Shown piece after piece: positions 23,217-35,892 of a DNA stretch of 64,000 nucleotides; positions within the stretch are counted from its first letter, which is position 1, and the number at the start of each line of letters is the position of its first letter. The stretch comes from Syncephalis fuscata (taxonomy: Eukaryota > Zoopagomycota > Zoopagomycetes > Zoopagales > Piptocephalidaceae): NCBI GenBank assembly GCA_025786725.1, contig JAHLTZ010000010.1, positions 1 to 64,000 on the forward strand, given 5' to 3'. The notes beneath the pieces are model-generated. The model was not told the origin of the DNA, ran no database searches, and was given only the letters and a program-made list of their open reading frames with translations. A program made the position numbers and the translations under genes.

Positions 23217-25024
23217 TTATAAAGACCAAATTAACATACGACCACTGGCCGTGCCTCCTACAACTGCATGCATAGAAGGATGAGCTACTGCTACAGCAGG
23301 CACGGCTGTCAGTATTAATGGAGCCGTCAAACTCCAAACAAGCTCGCCAGTTATGCCTGAAAACATATCGATCGAACGACGCATGTTGCCAATAAGAAAT
23401 GAAGGATGATCTCGTTCATGTTGAATCCAATTAGCTCGTAGCATAGTGACCCATCTATACATATACATATAATCTTAATTTACAATACTTATTATATGCA
23501 AATAGCTCACCTTCCTGTCTGACAGTTATGCCTTATTTTAATCGGCGATTTAAGCGATGGCGTTGATTTAGTTTTAGTATCGAATATCCGTAATGTATCA
23601 TCGTAGCTTGAGGAAACAAGTTGGCTACCGTCGGCTGACCAGTAAGCCGATGTTACACTTTTACCATGAGCAAATTCCGATACAGCTTCTATCGATGTGG
23701 TATCCAATAGTTTCCGCGTATCCCATATGCGTAGCGTACGATCTAATGATGCAGTTGAAATATAGTGTGTTTTGTCTGCACCTGGATTCATACTAATACA
23801 GCCAATCTTCTTTTCTAATAGTGGATACATAGCCGTACTTGAATTGCTTCTCATTCGTGTATCGCAACGACCAACACGTCCATCGTTTGTGCTGAACCAT
23901 ATAATGTTTGCGTTAACAGGATCAATGTCTACGCTGCCAATTAATAATTCGCGTGGATCTTCCGAATTTGGCGTGGGCTCATAGCGATAAGCTTCAAGAA
24001 ATCGTTGGGCCGCCATATCCAAATAACGAATGGTGCCATCGTAACTTGATGTAAATAAACGCGAACCATCTGGTGTGTATTTCATCGCAGGCAATGTGCC
24101 GGCATGTGCCGTATACGTATAGACTGGATCAGGCCGGTCTTCCGTCTCTTCTGTGGCTGCATCGCCATCATCATCAATGGATTTTTCAACTAATTATTAT
24201 TAAATTGATTATTAATACCGGTTATAATTATTAATAGCAGCATTACCTTTAACATTTCGTTTATGGCCTCTTGAATGTAACGAACCTGGCCTGCTTTTAG
24301 CTGCAGAGTTGTGCAATAATTTATCATTTTCCTTATCATTATTTTCTTCCTTTTTAGCTGTAATAAAATTGCTTTGCTGTTGACCGGCATTACTAAGTGT
24401 TGCACCAGCATCCCAAAAGCCTAATGTACCAGATTTATCGCCAGCTGCAACCAATAGTTGGCGACTAGGATGGAATGCCGCACAGTATATCCGCTCTGGT
24501 GTTACTTTAACTGTGCCTTCGTCGTCATGATGGACACGTAGTTGCGAGAAAGTTTCACGCAGTTGTGCTACATCGTGCGCTGTTGCTTTGTCGACCTTTC
24601 CCTGTGGTCCTAAACCGGCCTCAACAATACTTTCTAGTAGTTGGGCAAAGTGCGCCTGTCCACCTCGGCCCGAAACGTCGGCCGCCTCAACTAGTGCGAT
24701 ATTATCCTCAATACGTTCGCGGTGACGAGCGCTAAATCTCTCCGGTGCAGGCGAAGGCTCTGGTGAGCCCATTGCAAGCATTTCCTTGGTTAGCTTTGGT
24801 GTTTCGCCACGTAGTCGAGCTGATTTCCTAATAGGTGGTTTATCTTCGGTTCGTGTCTTTCTCTTTACTGTGGGCGACCGTTGTGATGCAGCTGGTTTGC
24901 GTTTTTCCACTAGAGGAGGCGCGGCCACTGACGGAATATTTAACGATGCCAACACCTCTTGATTACGACGAATATTCTCAAGACGTGCCAGCTCATACTC
25001 GCTAAGACTGTTGTTAGTCGCCAT
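23217..25024 (-). CDS. CMR1: WD-repeat protein, WDR76/Cmr1 family
   Basis: Cmr1/WDR76 is a chromatin-associated seven-bladed WD40 protein that joins DNA-damage and replication-stress foci. Exons 25024-24247, 24189-23511 and 23453-23217 join in frame to about 560 residues. The N-terminus MATNNSLSEYELARLENIRR with the following NQEVLASLNI is the family signature. A basic stretch follows (KPPIRKSARLRGE), then WD repeats such as AAFHPSRQLLVAAGDKSGTL, IRYLDMAAQ, DRTLRIWDTRK and SSYDDTLRIFDTK. The C-terminal HPSMHAVVGGTASGRMLIWS is the usual last blade. Start chosen at the ATG giving the conserved N-terminus. No frame break. Confidence 0.9.
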
Positions 25025-25278
25025 GGCAGTAATACGACGTAATAATACAATATTTTAAAATATTAAAAAGCTAAAATGTTGTAAAATTGTAAAAAAACTA
25101 AATAAAATAAAAAAATTAATTGACACTAAGTTAATATTATAAAATATTTTATGGCATTTGTTATTATACATTTTTTAGTTTACAAGTGTAGTATTACTGT
25201 TATGTCATCAACTAATAATAAACAGTGAATTTCTTAAAATGATGTATTTATTTACGTAAAAAACGATAATCAATAATA

Positions 25279-27128
25279 TTAACCTCGAAGTGGCACAGCA
25301 TTGCGCGCTTCAAGAGCATTGCTACTATTGATCATCACTTCCTTCAAAATGGCATCGTGTGGACTAATCGCCTTTAATTGTGCATCGGACCAGATGGGCT
25401 TAACTAAGCCTTGCTCTTGGCCAACACCAGCACGACCGCCCACTTTAATCCAGTCCGATACGCGCATTAGATTAAGTTCGCGCCAAACTGATTCCAACGC
25501 ATCCACCAGTTGATCCATCATAGAGCCGTTATGACCCGGTGTAGGCGTAATACGAAGGCGTTCTTCACCGCGTGGTACAGTTGGATAGTTAATACTTTGC
25601 ACGTAGATGCCATGGCGTGTTAGTAACAAATCACTTGCTGCTTTAGATAGTGCAGCATCGCCCACTAAAACTGGAACAATATGTGATGGGTTTGGTACAA
25701 CAGGAATATCCAAAGCAGCTAAACGCATCTTTAGTTGGCGGGTATTCACCTGTTGGCCAAATCGCTCCCGTTGAGATGAACGCAGGTAGCGGACACTCGC
25801 CAATGCACCAGCCACTACGACAGGTGGCAATGAGGTAGTAAAGATAAACCCAGGTGCGTAGCTGCGCAGCATATCAACTAGAGCTGCAGAACCGGCTACA
25901 TAGCCGCCTACTACGCCAAATGCTTTGCCAAGTGTACCAGTTACCATATCAACTTCTGCTACGGCCGAGCGAGCAACAGGATTATCGGTAGCCGCGTTTG
26001 CTTCAAATTCCAAATGTTCTGCAACACCTGCACCATGTGGTCCATACATACCAACTGCATGTACTTCATCAAGAAAGGTAATGGCCCCGTATTTCTTGGC
26101 AGTTTGCAGATCTCATGAATTGGCGCAACCGAACCACTCATTGAATAGACACTTTCAAACGCAATAATCTTTGGCGTATTGGCCGGTGCTTCAGCCAATA
26201 GCAGCTCAAGATGTTCCAGGTCATTATGGCGGAAAATGCGCTTTTGAGCACCTGAATGACGAATACCTTGAATCATAGAGGCATGATTTAAAGCATCCGA
26301 GTAAATAATACAGCCCGGTAATTTCGAAGCCAGTGTACTTAATGTAGCATCATTCGCTACATAACAAGAGCTAAATAGTAAAGCAGCAGGCTTGCGATGT
26401 AAACGCGCTAATTCTTGTTCAAGAGCGAGATGCAAAGCCGCATTGCCTGCAATATTTCGTGTACCGCCGGCACCGGCACCATAGCGATCTAGCGTTTGTC
26501 TAAAGTAATTTATATTAATACAATTATCGCATGTATGTAGTTAATTAACTAACTTACTTCATAGTATCAACAACCTTTGGATGTCGGCCCATGCCCAGAT
26601 AGTCGTTACTGCACCAAACGGTCACTTCATCGTTGGCATTGGCAGTGTGTGCACGTGGAAAACGTTGAGCCAAACGATTAATATTGTTAAAATAACGATA
26701 GCTTTTATCTTGATGTTTTTTATCAAGTTCGTGTTGATAAAGTCCCTCATAATCAAATGTATCTTTGGGTGATGTAGCTAAATGATTATACGTTAGTTAA
26801 TTAGTTAATATTCATCTAGTTTATATAGTTCATAATACTTACCATTGACGGGTGGTGTAGTAGTATTGCTAGCTGTATTTCTGTGATCTGACGTTGTGGC
26901 CAGCGAGCGACGAGCTGTCTTTTGAACAGCCACCTTTGTAGCTGATCGCTCAACTACAGCATCGCGCATGACTGGGCATTCGGCAGCCTTCGCTAGCAAA
27001 GCATTACCGCCAGTACGAGTAGTGCCTGCAGCGGAAGGCATTGTTGATAGTTGACGCAATGCACGCGCCGGTGTCCGATGCAGGAATGGACAGACGCGTG
27101 TAGCATGACGCAACAAAGCTTGATCCAT
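25279..27128 (-). CDS. HEM1: 5-aminolevulinate synthase, mitochondrial (one frame break)
   Basis: PLP enzyme condensing glycine and succinyl-CoA, first step of haem synthesis in the mitochondrial matrix. Exons 27128-26843, 26777-26558 and 26499-25279. The N-terminal presequence carries two CP heme-regulatory motifs (RVCPFLH, AECPVMR). The core shows [47 protein letters not shown], the PLP-lysine site SGTLGKAFG-type ([14 protein letters not shown]) and [15 protein letters not shown]. The spacer between [10 protein letters not shown] and DMVTGT is long, as in fungal HEM1. At about 26100 one base is missing (frame moves from EICKL to [16 protein letters not shown]), most likely a sequencing deletion. 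The stop is at 25279. Confidence 0.93.
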
Positions 27129-29015
27129 AGTGACAAGAACTAAAGACAATGTGTTGTTATACGCGTTAGCAAACAATTATTACTACTTAATAAAAGGCGC
27201 GATAATAATAATAATAAACCTACATTTGATAACAACACTTTAATAAAGTAGCAGAAATAGCGAAAAGTAGCAAGAGATGGTTTAAATGGATTTTTGATGG
27301 GCACAATAGGCTTAGCTGCCTTTTAAGAGACTATCCAGGAGTAGTAAAGGAAGGAGAGGGAGAGAGAAGCAACAAGGGGAACTGCGGAAACGGAATATCC
27401 CGATGGCGATGTTAGTTTGCTAAAGTGAAGGTCAGTTACGACTTGACACATTGTCTATTTGCAAACAATTGAAATGTGGAAGGATTGACTGATGGGTAAA
27501 TCCACCAATAGCCAGTCTACAAATGGCAACACAGGAAATCTGGACCCGTGAGACGATTGGTAGTTTTTAGTAATAAGTTATGCATGTATTTTTAATTTAG
27601 TAGTTATTGGTGTTTACCACACAAATGAAGCAATGATGTTCGGTAAATGAATAACTAGTATCCAGTATTTTGGAATAACTGTCAATTAGTGTAAAAAAGT
27701 TTAGTTATTTGTATTTTGTAATAGATGTAAATGACAATAATGACATTAAAAAGAGAAAGTGGCAAAAAACAAAAAAAGCTTATAAATCATGTGAATTTAA
27801 CGCTTGAGGTGTTGATTTTATTAATATTTTATGTTGTATAAATATCTATGAACGCGTATTTTGGTATTTTATTGCGCTGAAAAGAGTCATTGTCTTGTCT
27901 ATTAAATGTATTATTAAATAGTTATCGTTATTAATAAATTCAATATGGTGGTAGCCATAATAATCTATTTAGGAGTATTGGCACTTGTTCATGCCGCCGT
28001 GGCTGGGGGCGTTCGGAGTTGTGCAAATGAACGAATGAATGAGTGAATAACGGGGACTAGATAATCATAACAATAATAAAACGTGATATGACATGTGTTA
28101 TCGTTATCGCTTGGCTTTCAAGGCAGCCATGCTTTTAAATATGATAATAATAGTAGTAGCAGTATTAGAAGCATTTAATGCTGGCGCACGTTTTTTACAT
28201 TCAAGGATTTCTAGTTTTAAACGGGCCGACATACTTTATTTATTTATTTATATTCTTTGTTTTTCATATATCGCCTCTCATCTATACCTTTTCATTTCCA
28301 TTCCGTATACATTACTCTAATCTTTTCTCGTGTAACAGGTAAGACTCTGACAAATGACTGGGTAAAATAAGAGGGCAGCGTTTGTTTATGTTCTTTCATA
28401 TGCAACAAGCTATTTAACAAATGGCTACTTTATATTTATTAATACTGTCTCTATATCTAATGGTATATTGTGTCAAGTCTATGCTGTTTCACGTTGTTGG
28501 TTTCGTCGACGTGATGACCTTGAGCCTTTAGGCAAGACAGTGGTTTAAAATTGTATTATGTATATAGTGTGTGGAGGTGTGTGCGTGTGTGAGTGTGAGG
28601 TTGTGTGAGTGTGTGGGTGGATGGTTCTATAGTGTGCATAGCTGCGTATCTAGTTATGTTTGTGTGTAATATTAAGTGTTTGAGGCCGGTTTAAGCTGAT
28701 TAACTCTTTCTTCTAATTCGTTTTACTAAAACGTGGCCATCTTCCTTCTGCATTTGCAGCCTGTTCTACGCTATTGACCTGCATTGCTCTACTTATTATT
28801 ATCATTATTATTATTCTACTGTAGTGACCAAGCGAGTTTTGATGTGGGTATTTGCGAATGTGATAGCGGTAGATTACAGCGATGGCTTCTTAGTAGGCAG
28901 CTGAAGCAATGACTACGTACATCTACGACAAATATGATACTAATGCCGAAAATGTTTATTATATTAGCATAGGTGCAACTATCGACTAAAGCTACCTTTT
29001 ACTATATAGAATAAA
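27129..29015. other. Divergent intergenic region HEM1 / SKT5-like
   Basis: About 1.9 kb between two gene starts, so both promoters are here. A GT-rich tract (GTGTGTGA type) lies at about 28560-28625. The 75-codon frame at 28093-28320 has two hydrophobic stretches but no family match and may be chance. Confidence 0.4.
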
Positions 29016-31199
29016 ATGTCTGCGCCACAACCTGCAGCTACTGCGGAGCATCATGCTCTACCACCAATACCACCTATGAAGAAAACGCCTACTGATAAAA
29101 ATGGCCGTACAGCCGGTGATTTATTTTACGACGACTCGAGAGATAGTAATAATGGCACTCCTCCACTACCACCACCACCCCAAGGCGGCTCACATCAAAG
29201 TTATAGCCATGATGGTAATAACGGCAACGTATATGATCAATATGGCCCACCAGCCACTCATCAAGGCTACGGACACCCAGGTTCAGAACAACACCAGCAC
29301 CCATCTTATTATGATAAACAGCCTGTAAATGCACATTCGTCACAAGGCTATAACTATGGCTATGATGGATATGAACAGGCACCACCACACGGCAGCGGAT
29401 ATCCACAGCATGGACAATATTATCCTAATAACAATCAAGGTAGCCAGTCACCACATGAAGGTGGCTATCCAGCTTATCATAATAACGGTGGACATCCATT
29501 AGGTTATTCTCAACCACCGTATAGTGGCAGTGAACGCGGTGCACCACCCAATCCAGCATATGAGCATCAAAGCGGTAACGCTGATAGAGACTATGGACAG
29601 CCACCGTATGGACAGCCGGCTTATGATGATCCTCGTTATCAACGCGGTAACGAAGATGCCTATGCACCACACCCACCACCAGTAGAAGGGGGCGGCGACA
29701 GCCACTATGGAGGAGGACAGTATGATCAACGGGATTATCACCAGCAGAACTATCAAGATCCATACTATAATCAATATCCAGGTAATCAGCCACACCAGCC
29801 ACACCCACCTCATGGCTATGCAGAAGGTGGACCGGGTAATAGCTACTATGAGCCACATCCACCTCCATCAGGTTATGGCCCTGAAGATGGACCACCAGGG
29901 GCGGCTATGCTCAGCCTCAATACGGCCCAGGTCCTTCAGCGGGTGGACATCAAGGTTACGGCCCTACAGAGCCATTAGAGCCGTATCCAAATGCTGGTCC
30001 ACCATCCGCACCAGCTGAAGCTAATAGTGCTATTTTACCTGGTACCGAAGGAATGCCTTTGGAGCAACGTATTGATCTTTACAGACAGAATGCTAAACGC
30101 AGTACCGATCCCAAGGTACAGCTAGACTTTGCCAAGTATTTGATAGATGTTGTGCCTGAGGCTGCTGAACGTAATCCAGATCCAAAGGCTTCGCAACGTG
30201 CAAAGGAGGCGCTGCATTCGGAGGCATTGAAGTGGGTTAAACGACTTTCTTCGCAAGGTATGGGACTAGGACGGTCAGCCTATCCTGAAGCGCAATTCTT
30301 TTTGGCCAATTGCTATGGTAATGGTAGCTTGGGCCTTGCTTGCGATATGGACAAAGCATTTGGTCTATATGTACAGGCCAGTAAACAGAACCATGCTGCA
30401 GCAACTTATCGTACAGCAGTATGTTACGAATTGGGTGCTGGCACCAAACGTGATCCAGCACGATCTGTACAGTTCTATCGGAAGGCCGCGGCACTAGGCG
30501 AAAAGGCAGCTATGTACAAGCTAGGTGTCATTCAGCTAAATGGACTACTGAATCAACAAAAGAATCCACGTGAGGCTATTACATGGCTAAAACGTGCAGC
30601 AGCAGTGGCCGATGAGGAGAATCCACATGCATTGCACGAACTTGGTCTTTGCTACGAAAAGAATACAATTCCAGCGATTATTCCTGATGAATCGTATTCG
30701 CGTGAATTATTTACTAAAGCTGCTCAACTTGGCTATGCACCATCGCAGTTTAAACTTGGTTGCTGCTATGAATACGGTACGTTAACCTGTCCTGTTGATC
30801 CACGACGTTCAATTGCTTGGTATACACGCGCTGCCGAACAAGGCGATGCTGAAGCAGAACTGGCACTGAGCGGTTGGTATCTAACCGGTAGCGATAATGT
30901 ACTTAAACAAAGCGATACCGAGGCGTATTTGTGGGCACGTAAAGCGGCGATAAAGGTTTGGCTAAGGCTGAATACGCTGTCGGCTATTACTCGGAAGTGG
31001 GCATTGGCGTTAAACAGGACCTTGAAGAGGCCCGTCGATGGTATTTACGTGCATCGGCTCAAGGCAATAAACGAGCCATGCACGCCTTACAGAATTGAAG
31101 AAACTAGGCGCTGGTGGTGTTCATCGACGTCCCGGCGGTCCTACCAAACCGACACGCGGCGCTGGTGGTCCCAAAGATGATAATTGTTGTATTTCGTAA
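29016..31199 (+). CDS. SKT5: Sel1-repeat chitin synthase regulator, Skt5/Chs4 type (three frame breaks)
   Basis: Skt5/Chs4 proteins activate class IV chitin synthase and carry it to growth sites. Residues 1 to ~340 are disordered, rich in P, Y, G, Q and H (GYGHPGSEQHQHPSYYD type). From MPLEQRIDLYRQNAKRS (30053) the Sel1/TPR-like repeats start: AQFFLANCYGNGSLGL, AATYRTAVCYELGAGTK, ALHELGLCYEKN and SQFKLGCCYEYGTL. The end, once frames are joined, is GGPKDDNCCIS with stop at 31197-31199: a CAAX box, as in fungal Skt5. Single bases are missing at about 29901 (GGGG), 30949 (GCGGC|GAT) and 31095 (CAGAA|TTG); between them the frame is intact and conserved. Intronless in the window. Confidence 0.85.
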
Positions 31200-31980
31200 T
31201 TTGTCACTCATCGTTAAATTTATGGATGGAATATTGTTAGCACCACCACCACCACCACCACTACTACTACTACTACTATTTCCTTTACTTAAACAACTAA
31301 CTTTGTTATGGCATTTCTCATTATACACGCCTTTTACCTTTACTTAAATAGTATTATTTTTATTACCCAATGTCTCTATCTCTACTATGTTATAATCCTT
31401 CTCCAATCGCTTAATGAATACTATGCTGTGTATTTGTGCATATGTATACACGCTATGAATTGATCTGTTCATCTGCACTGTTTTTTTCTTATATTGCATT
31501 TCATTATAGATTGTTTCTTAGGGAATAGCTTTAGTTATGTGTGTTTTTTTGTTATCAATGAATAATACAATAAGAAATAAAAAACATTTATATCAATTAA
31601 TTTATACTACAGCTAGTTCACAAACAAATAATACATGCTACCACAATTTTGATATTATAATATTATTTGTAAGTATAATGACCAAGAAATAATATTTAGT
31701 AATTAAATGGCTTTTATTGTATTCTGTTTGATTATTTTATTATACTTGCTATTATACCGATCAACATGTTCTATAATAATGAGTAGTTTTGATGTCCAAT
31801 GATGTTAGTATTCTAATTTGCAAATACTAACAACATACAATCTACGTCACTACACTTTCCCTTCTCTTTCTTCATACTTGATAGCATATATCCATTGCAT
31901 ACACTTTTAAATTTCATATATGTTACTTAAATAGTATCAGTAATTGAATGACTATTAGTTAGGTGCCAACACTATTTACA

Positions 31981-32382
31981 CTACTCTCTTGCATTGCTTT
32001 TTTGTAATCTGACCTTTTTACAATCACCTTTATCACTCCAATCATTGGTATTGGCATCTTTATTGACATAGTAAGTGTATTTATGGCCTGTTTTTATGTT
32101 ATGTTGAGCATATGCTGTGAAATCGTGTTGTATGTTTTGTTTTTTTGCTATTGATTTTAATATTGCCACTGTTGTATATACATAACTGCCAGCACAACGA
32201 ATGTAACAGTTATATACCACCAAGGTTACTGTATACTTTGATTTGCTATATATCGCCACTATAAATTGTTTTGGTAGCAGCATATATAATAACAACAGTA
32301 ATAGATCGCACTGTATGGCATTAAATACTTGTTCAATGGCCATACTAAAGGTGTGACTTACTGTTTTTAAGACTATTTGCAC
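31981..32382 (-). CDS. Doubtful 133-codon ORF
   Basis: ATG-initiated frame, longest in this AT-rich stretch. It has a hydrophobic patch (CDLLLLLLYMLLP), four cysteines in the middle part, and a hydrophilic Lys/Asn-rich C-terminus. No signal peptide directly after the start, and no family recognised. The codon composition does not set it apart from flanking DNA, so it may be chance. Confidence 0.25.
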   Translation of the reverse strand: MQIVLKTVSHTFSMAIEQVFNAIQCDLLLLLLYMLLPKQFIVAIYSKSKYTVTLVVYNCYIRCAGSYVYTTVAILKSIAKKQNIQHDFTAYAQHNIKTGHKYTYYVNKDANTNDWSDKGDCKKVRLQKSNARE

Positions 32383-32519
32383 TGGCGATTTATAATAAAT
32401 CAGAATATGTAGCGAATTTGGCAGTCTAAATTCATAACAGCATATAATTATAATGATTAGATAAATATACGATAGTAATAAATAAATGGTGATTCACATT
32501 ACTGTTGCTGTAAAGTATT

Positions 32520-32710
32520 TAAAGCATTATAATTGATGTCACTCATTATCCACCATCATGTTCAATAGATTGAGTATTATTAAATATAGCCATTCCAACC
32601 ACAAATCACACTAAATGATTAATAAATTTAATTAAATTGTATAGTAAGGTTAAATGATACACAATGTTTATACAATGATACAGTATATTTAACTCAATTA
32701 ACAAGTGTCA
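32520..32710. repeat. Copy of the dispersed arm repeat
   Basis: TGATGTCACTCA...CATCATGTTCAATAGATTG and the following TAGTAAGGTTAAATGATACA match 9245-9420. The first part also matches the right arm of the foldback element at 40445-40510. Same orientation as both. Confidence 0.6.
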
Positions 32711-32872
32711 AATTAAATGTTAAAAATGAAATGATACATAGCATGTATATATTACTGCAACAATACTAGCACAATAAAATAGAGCAATTAGCTAAATAAT
32801 TATTGATATTATTGCTAAAATAGCTAACATGGTTGTAATTGTAGTGAATGTAACTTATTGTAATATGTTAAT

Positions 32873-33085
32873 ATTCGATCAATCTTTCTACACATGACTA
32901 ACAACAGCAATGATCCACCTTGAATGTTTCGATGAAATCAAATAGTATGTTACATTCTTCATTTAAATCAATTTATTAACAGCATTTTAATAGAAAGTAA
33001 TGTAATTGTGATGTGCATAACCACACGACTTCAATTGGAATAAATTTACTTTGTGGACTCAAAATAGAAGGTGCAAAGTAAATGT
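32873..33085 (+). mobile_element. 3' fragment of a Fanzor-type relic, copy 3
   Basis: Matches only the last part of copy 1: ATCAATCTTTCTACACATGA corresponds to the ...SIFLH... coding end, followed by GAAATCAAATAGTATGTTAC and the ~110-bp 3' segment ending near GTGCAAAGTAAATG. Several stops; decayed. The conserved non-coding 3' part is the interesting piece. Confidence 0.5.
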
Positions 33086-33146
33086 CGATCCAGCTTTGAA
33101 ACGTAATAAAATTTTATTTAATTTAAAAAGATTTTTGGTTATATAA

Positions 33147-35892
33147 TTAACGTCCTTTGTCGGACCATCGCATAACATTGTAAAGGCCGTAGACAAGTTC
33201 AGCTTGTTTACGTGCCACGCTGACCAGCAGATTGACGTGGCATTTCTCTTCGGCGCGGAGAACAAAGCCAAAGTGTACAAAGTCGCGTGCATCCAGCTCT
33301 TCTGGATAGCAAGCGACCTTCTTTACGTATTGTTTTAAACGACGATTAAGAAAGCGATTAACTTGTGCATAATCGTAATCGTCGTGCGATAGACCGGCTA
33401 GACGAAGTACGTAATACCAAATAGCCTGTCGAAGTGGCCAGGTATCAAGTAAGGCGGCTTGTGTAGAAAATGAAAAATCAGTAATGGTTAAAGCTTCTTT
33501 AAATTCCTCGTCAAGTAAATCGCCTACGCCTCGCAAGAACTGATCAACAAGCTCGACGCCATGATCTTCCCAGCAGTAGTCTTGCAAGCGAAATACCGAA
33601 TACTCATCGCTTTTCACGTCAAAGTCAACGTGACGCAGTTCAGTTGGTGGATGTAAAAATCGTGACATATCGTCAATGACCGGATTAAGGCGAATACTAC
33701 ACATTGACATATAGGTCAGTGTACTGCCTGTACCAGTTGGACTAGGTGGTGGCAAAGAAGAGGCCGTGTTCGATGCAGACATGGCATGTTCATCATCTGA
33801 AGCCATAAGTGGATCAGTTGATTTAAATGCTATTATCGTTATTAAGATTAGTATTTTGTTGTTGATTAGCTTTATTTAAAACACTTACTTTCAACTGCTG
33901 CGCATCTTTCAAATGCATCCATTATGCTTGGTGGTTTATCTTCAGTATCATCTTCTATCGTCTCGTCTGTTGTTTCACCTTGGTTGGATTCAGGTTCATC
34001 GTCTTGAGCGATTTGTAGACGTGATAGCAGTTCTACAGTATGCGATTCAAGCTCTTGCTGTTCATTAGGAGCCAGACTTACGCCAAGACCTTCAACACCT
34101 TCGTCATAGTCTTGTAACACTTCACCAGTATGGGCGTAGTCATTAGTATCGGCCTCCTGTGTTGTTAGGTCAGTATTATCATTCTCGGTCGCTGTTGGTA
34201 TAATGATATCATCTAACTCTTCAGTACCACCCAGTGTATCAAGTTCAGGCACTAGACCGCAACTAAGTGCAAATGAAGCAAGCCCGTGATATGTTGCCAT
34301 AATTACAATCGCATGCACTATCTCGCCCATTGTCCAATTCTCACTGGCTGGTGAATTATTACCGTTGGCCGAGTTGGTATTGGCCATGGATGGAAATGTA
34401 TCTTCGTCAGCATCTGCCCTTACTAATGCGCCAATATGGGCAGGTGTTAAACGCCAAGGCTGGTGGGCTAATATGGTATTCAATGTCACTAGTCGACGCA
34501 GCTTTCCTGGTGCATGGTCGATACCATTAATCCAGGTAGGATCACCACCCGCCTGTAGAAACTCTAGTCTTAAAAGCGAGACCAAATATTGGCATGAATG
34601 CTGTGCCGCTGCCTAATTAACAAATAAAGCCAATAACAGTTAATACCGTCATTATTCTAGTGCTAGTTATATAACTTACCATAATACCAATGTAATAGCG
34701 CCATGATCGTGGCAATGGCCACTAGGATTGCGAACAATTGTGCTATATGCTTTATGGAATCGTTCCATATATCCTGGAAAAAAGGTTAGAACACGGAACG
34801 AGTGGCTAAAACGTCCATAAGTCATGAATGTATCGACAATAAGACGTCGAATATGTGCATTAACGCCGGATGAGCTTCTATTCCGTTTTAATTGTGTTGG
34901 TGCTGAAGTATCCCTTTCGGTTGAAGTGGATACAGCAGCTCTTGAAGAGCCGTAGTTAGCCTCATCATCATCGGCATCGTCAAAAAAGTATGGCGTTTGC
35001 GATGTTGTAATAAAAAGTGATGGCAAACGACGGACCGGTGTATAGACGGGCATTCCAGTCGTCTAATTTAATAGACTGTTAGTATGAATATAGTCGTTGG
35101 TTTGTATATCATTATCACCTTAAGCTTTTCAAGTAATTCAGTAAAGTTACGTCGTACATCTTCGAATGGACAATCAACTGAAAATTGTATTACTGTAAGT
35201 AGTAGTTGTTTGTAAAGACTACGCGCTTCACCCGATTCAGTTGGATTGTATGCCACTGTATCTTCTTCGGTGTTGGCTTCTTCAGCCGGTAGTTGGACCA
35301 TACGCCGTAGAATATCCTCGTCATCCAGTAATGGCGACATGGGCACAGTCCAGCTTTCATGTCGAGAATGTGTGCGTGGACGTGTTCTAATTGGAATATC
35401 TGTGGCATCAGATGGTATAGTACCGGCTTCTAGTGAAGTTGACAGCTCTGCTTCCTGAGCAAAGTCTGGAGATTGTGCCACGTCATCTCCCAACGGTGAT
35501 GAACTTGAGTTTGTATTAACTTGTGCTGCATCGTTTACCGATGACACAGAGGAACGATGCGATGAAAGCATGGTCGGCGTGTCTGCAGGATACGCAACAC
35601 GTGCAGTGTTTTTACAAATCGACCAATGGATCGCAATGCTTGTCGACGTTGTTCAATGTCACGCGTAAGCAACGGGTTGAACAGTGCAGTGCGCATTCGT
35701 AAACCAGCAATACGTCGTGCATCCACCTGTGGATCTGACGACACTAAGCAAATGAGAAATAATCGCCGATAATTGTGTGTTAAATATTAGCAATAATATT
35801 GGTGGCATTGGCAATATGTTTTACTTACCAGATCGTGTGGATAATCCATCAGATAGCATCCCAGATGCCATCATATTTATTTCTTCGGCCAT
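33147..35892 (-). CDS. Sestrin family protein (two frame breaks)
   Basis: Sestrins bind GATOR2 and inhibit TORC1 when leucine is low. Exons 35892-35829, 35743-35119, 35062-34680, 34612-33889 and 33829-33147. The N-terminal half has the AhpD-like fold: PGYMERFHKAYSTIVRN, then YYIGIMAAAQHSCQYLVSLL and FLQAGGDPTWINGIDHAPGK, TLNTILAHQPWRLT, VHAIVIMATYHGLASF. The C-terminal half has YCWEDHGVELVDQFL, DTWPLRQAIWYYVLR, HDDYDYAQVNRFLNRR and EEKCHVNLLVSVARKQAELV. The AhpD Cys and Tyr (HSCQY) are kept, but the downstream His of SESN2 is Leu. The DDYDY (GATOR2-contact) and E-K-x-HVNLL (leucine pocket) regions are kept. An acidic insert separates the halves. One base is missing at about 35593 and at about 34718 (GGCC|ATTG). 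Confidence 0.88.

Larger units (their letters stand above)
31200..33146. other. Intergenic DNA with repeat fragments
   Basis: Convergent 3' regions of SKT5 and the sestrin gene. It contains the doubtful ORF at 31981-32382 and the repeat fragments at 32520-33085, listed separately. The rest is AT-rich without visible genes. Confidence 0.5.

Noticed and set aside
29016-31199. Programmed ribosomal frameshifting in SKT5
   Set aside because: No common slippery heptamer or shared signal at the three breaks; the same type of deletion occurs in unrelated genes.
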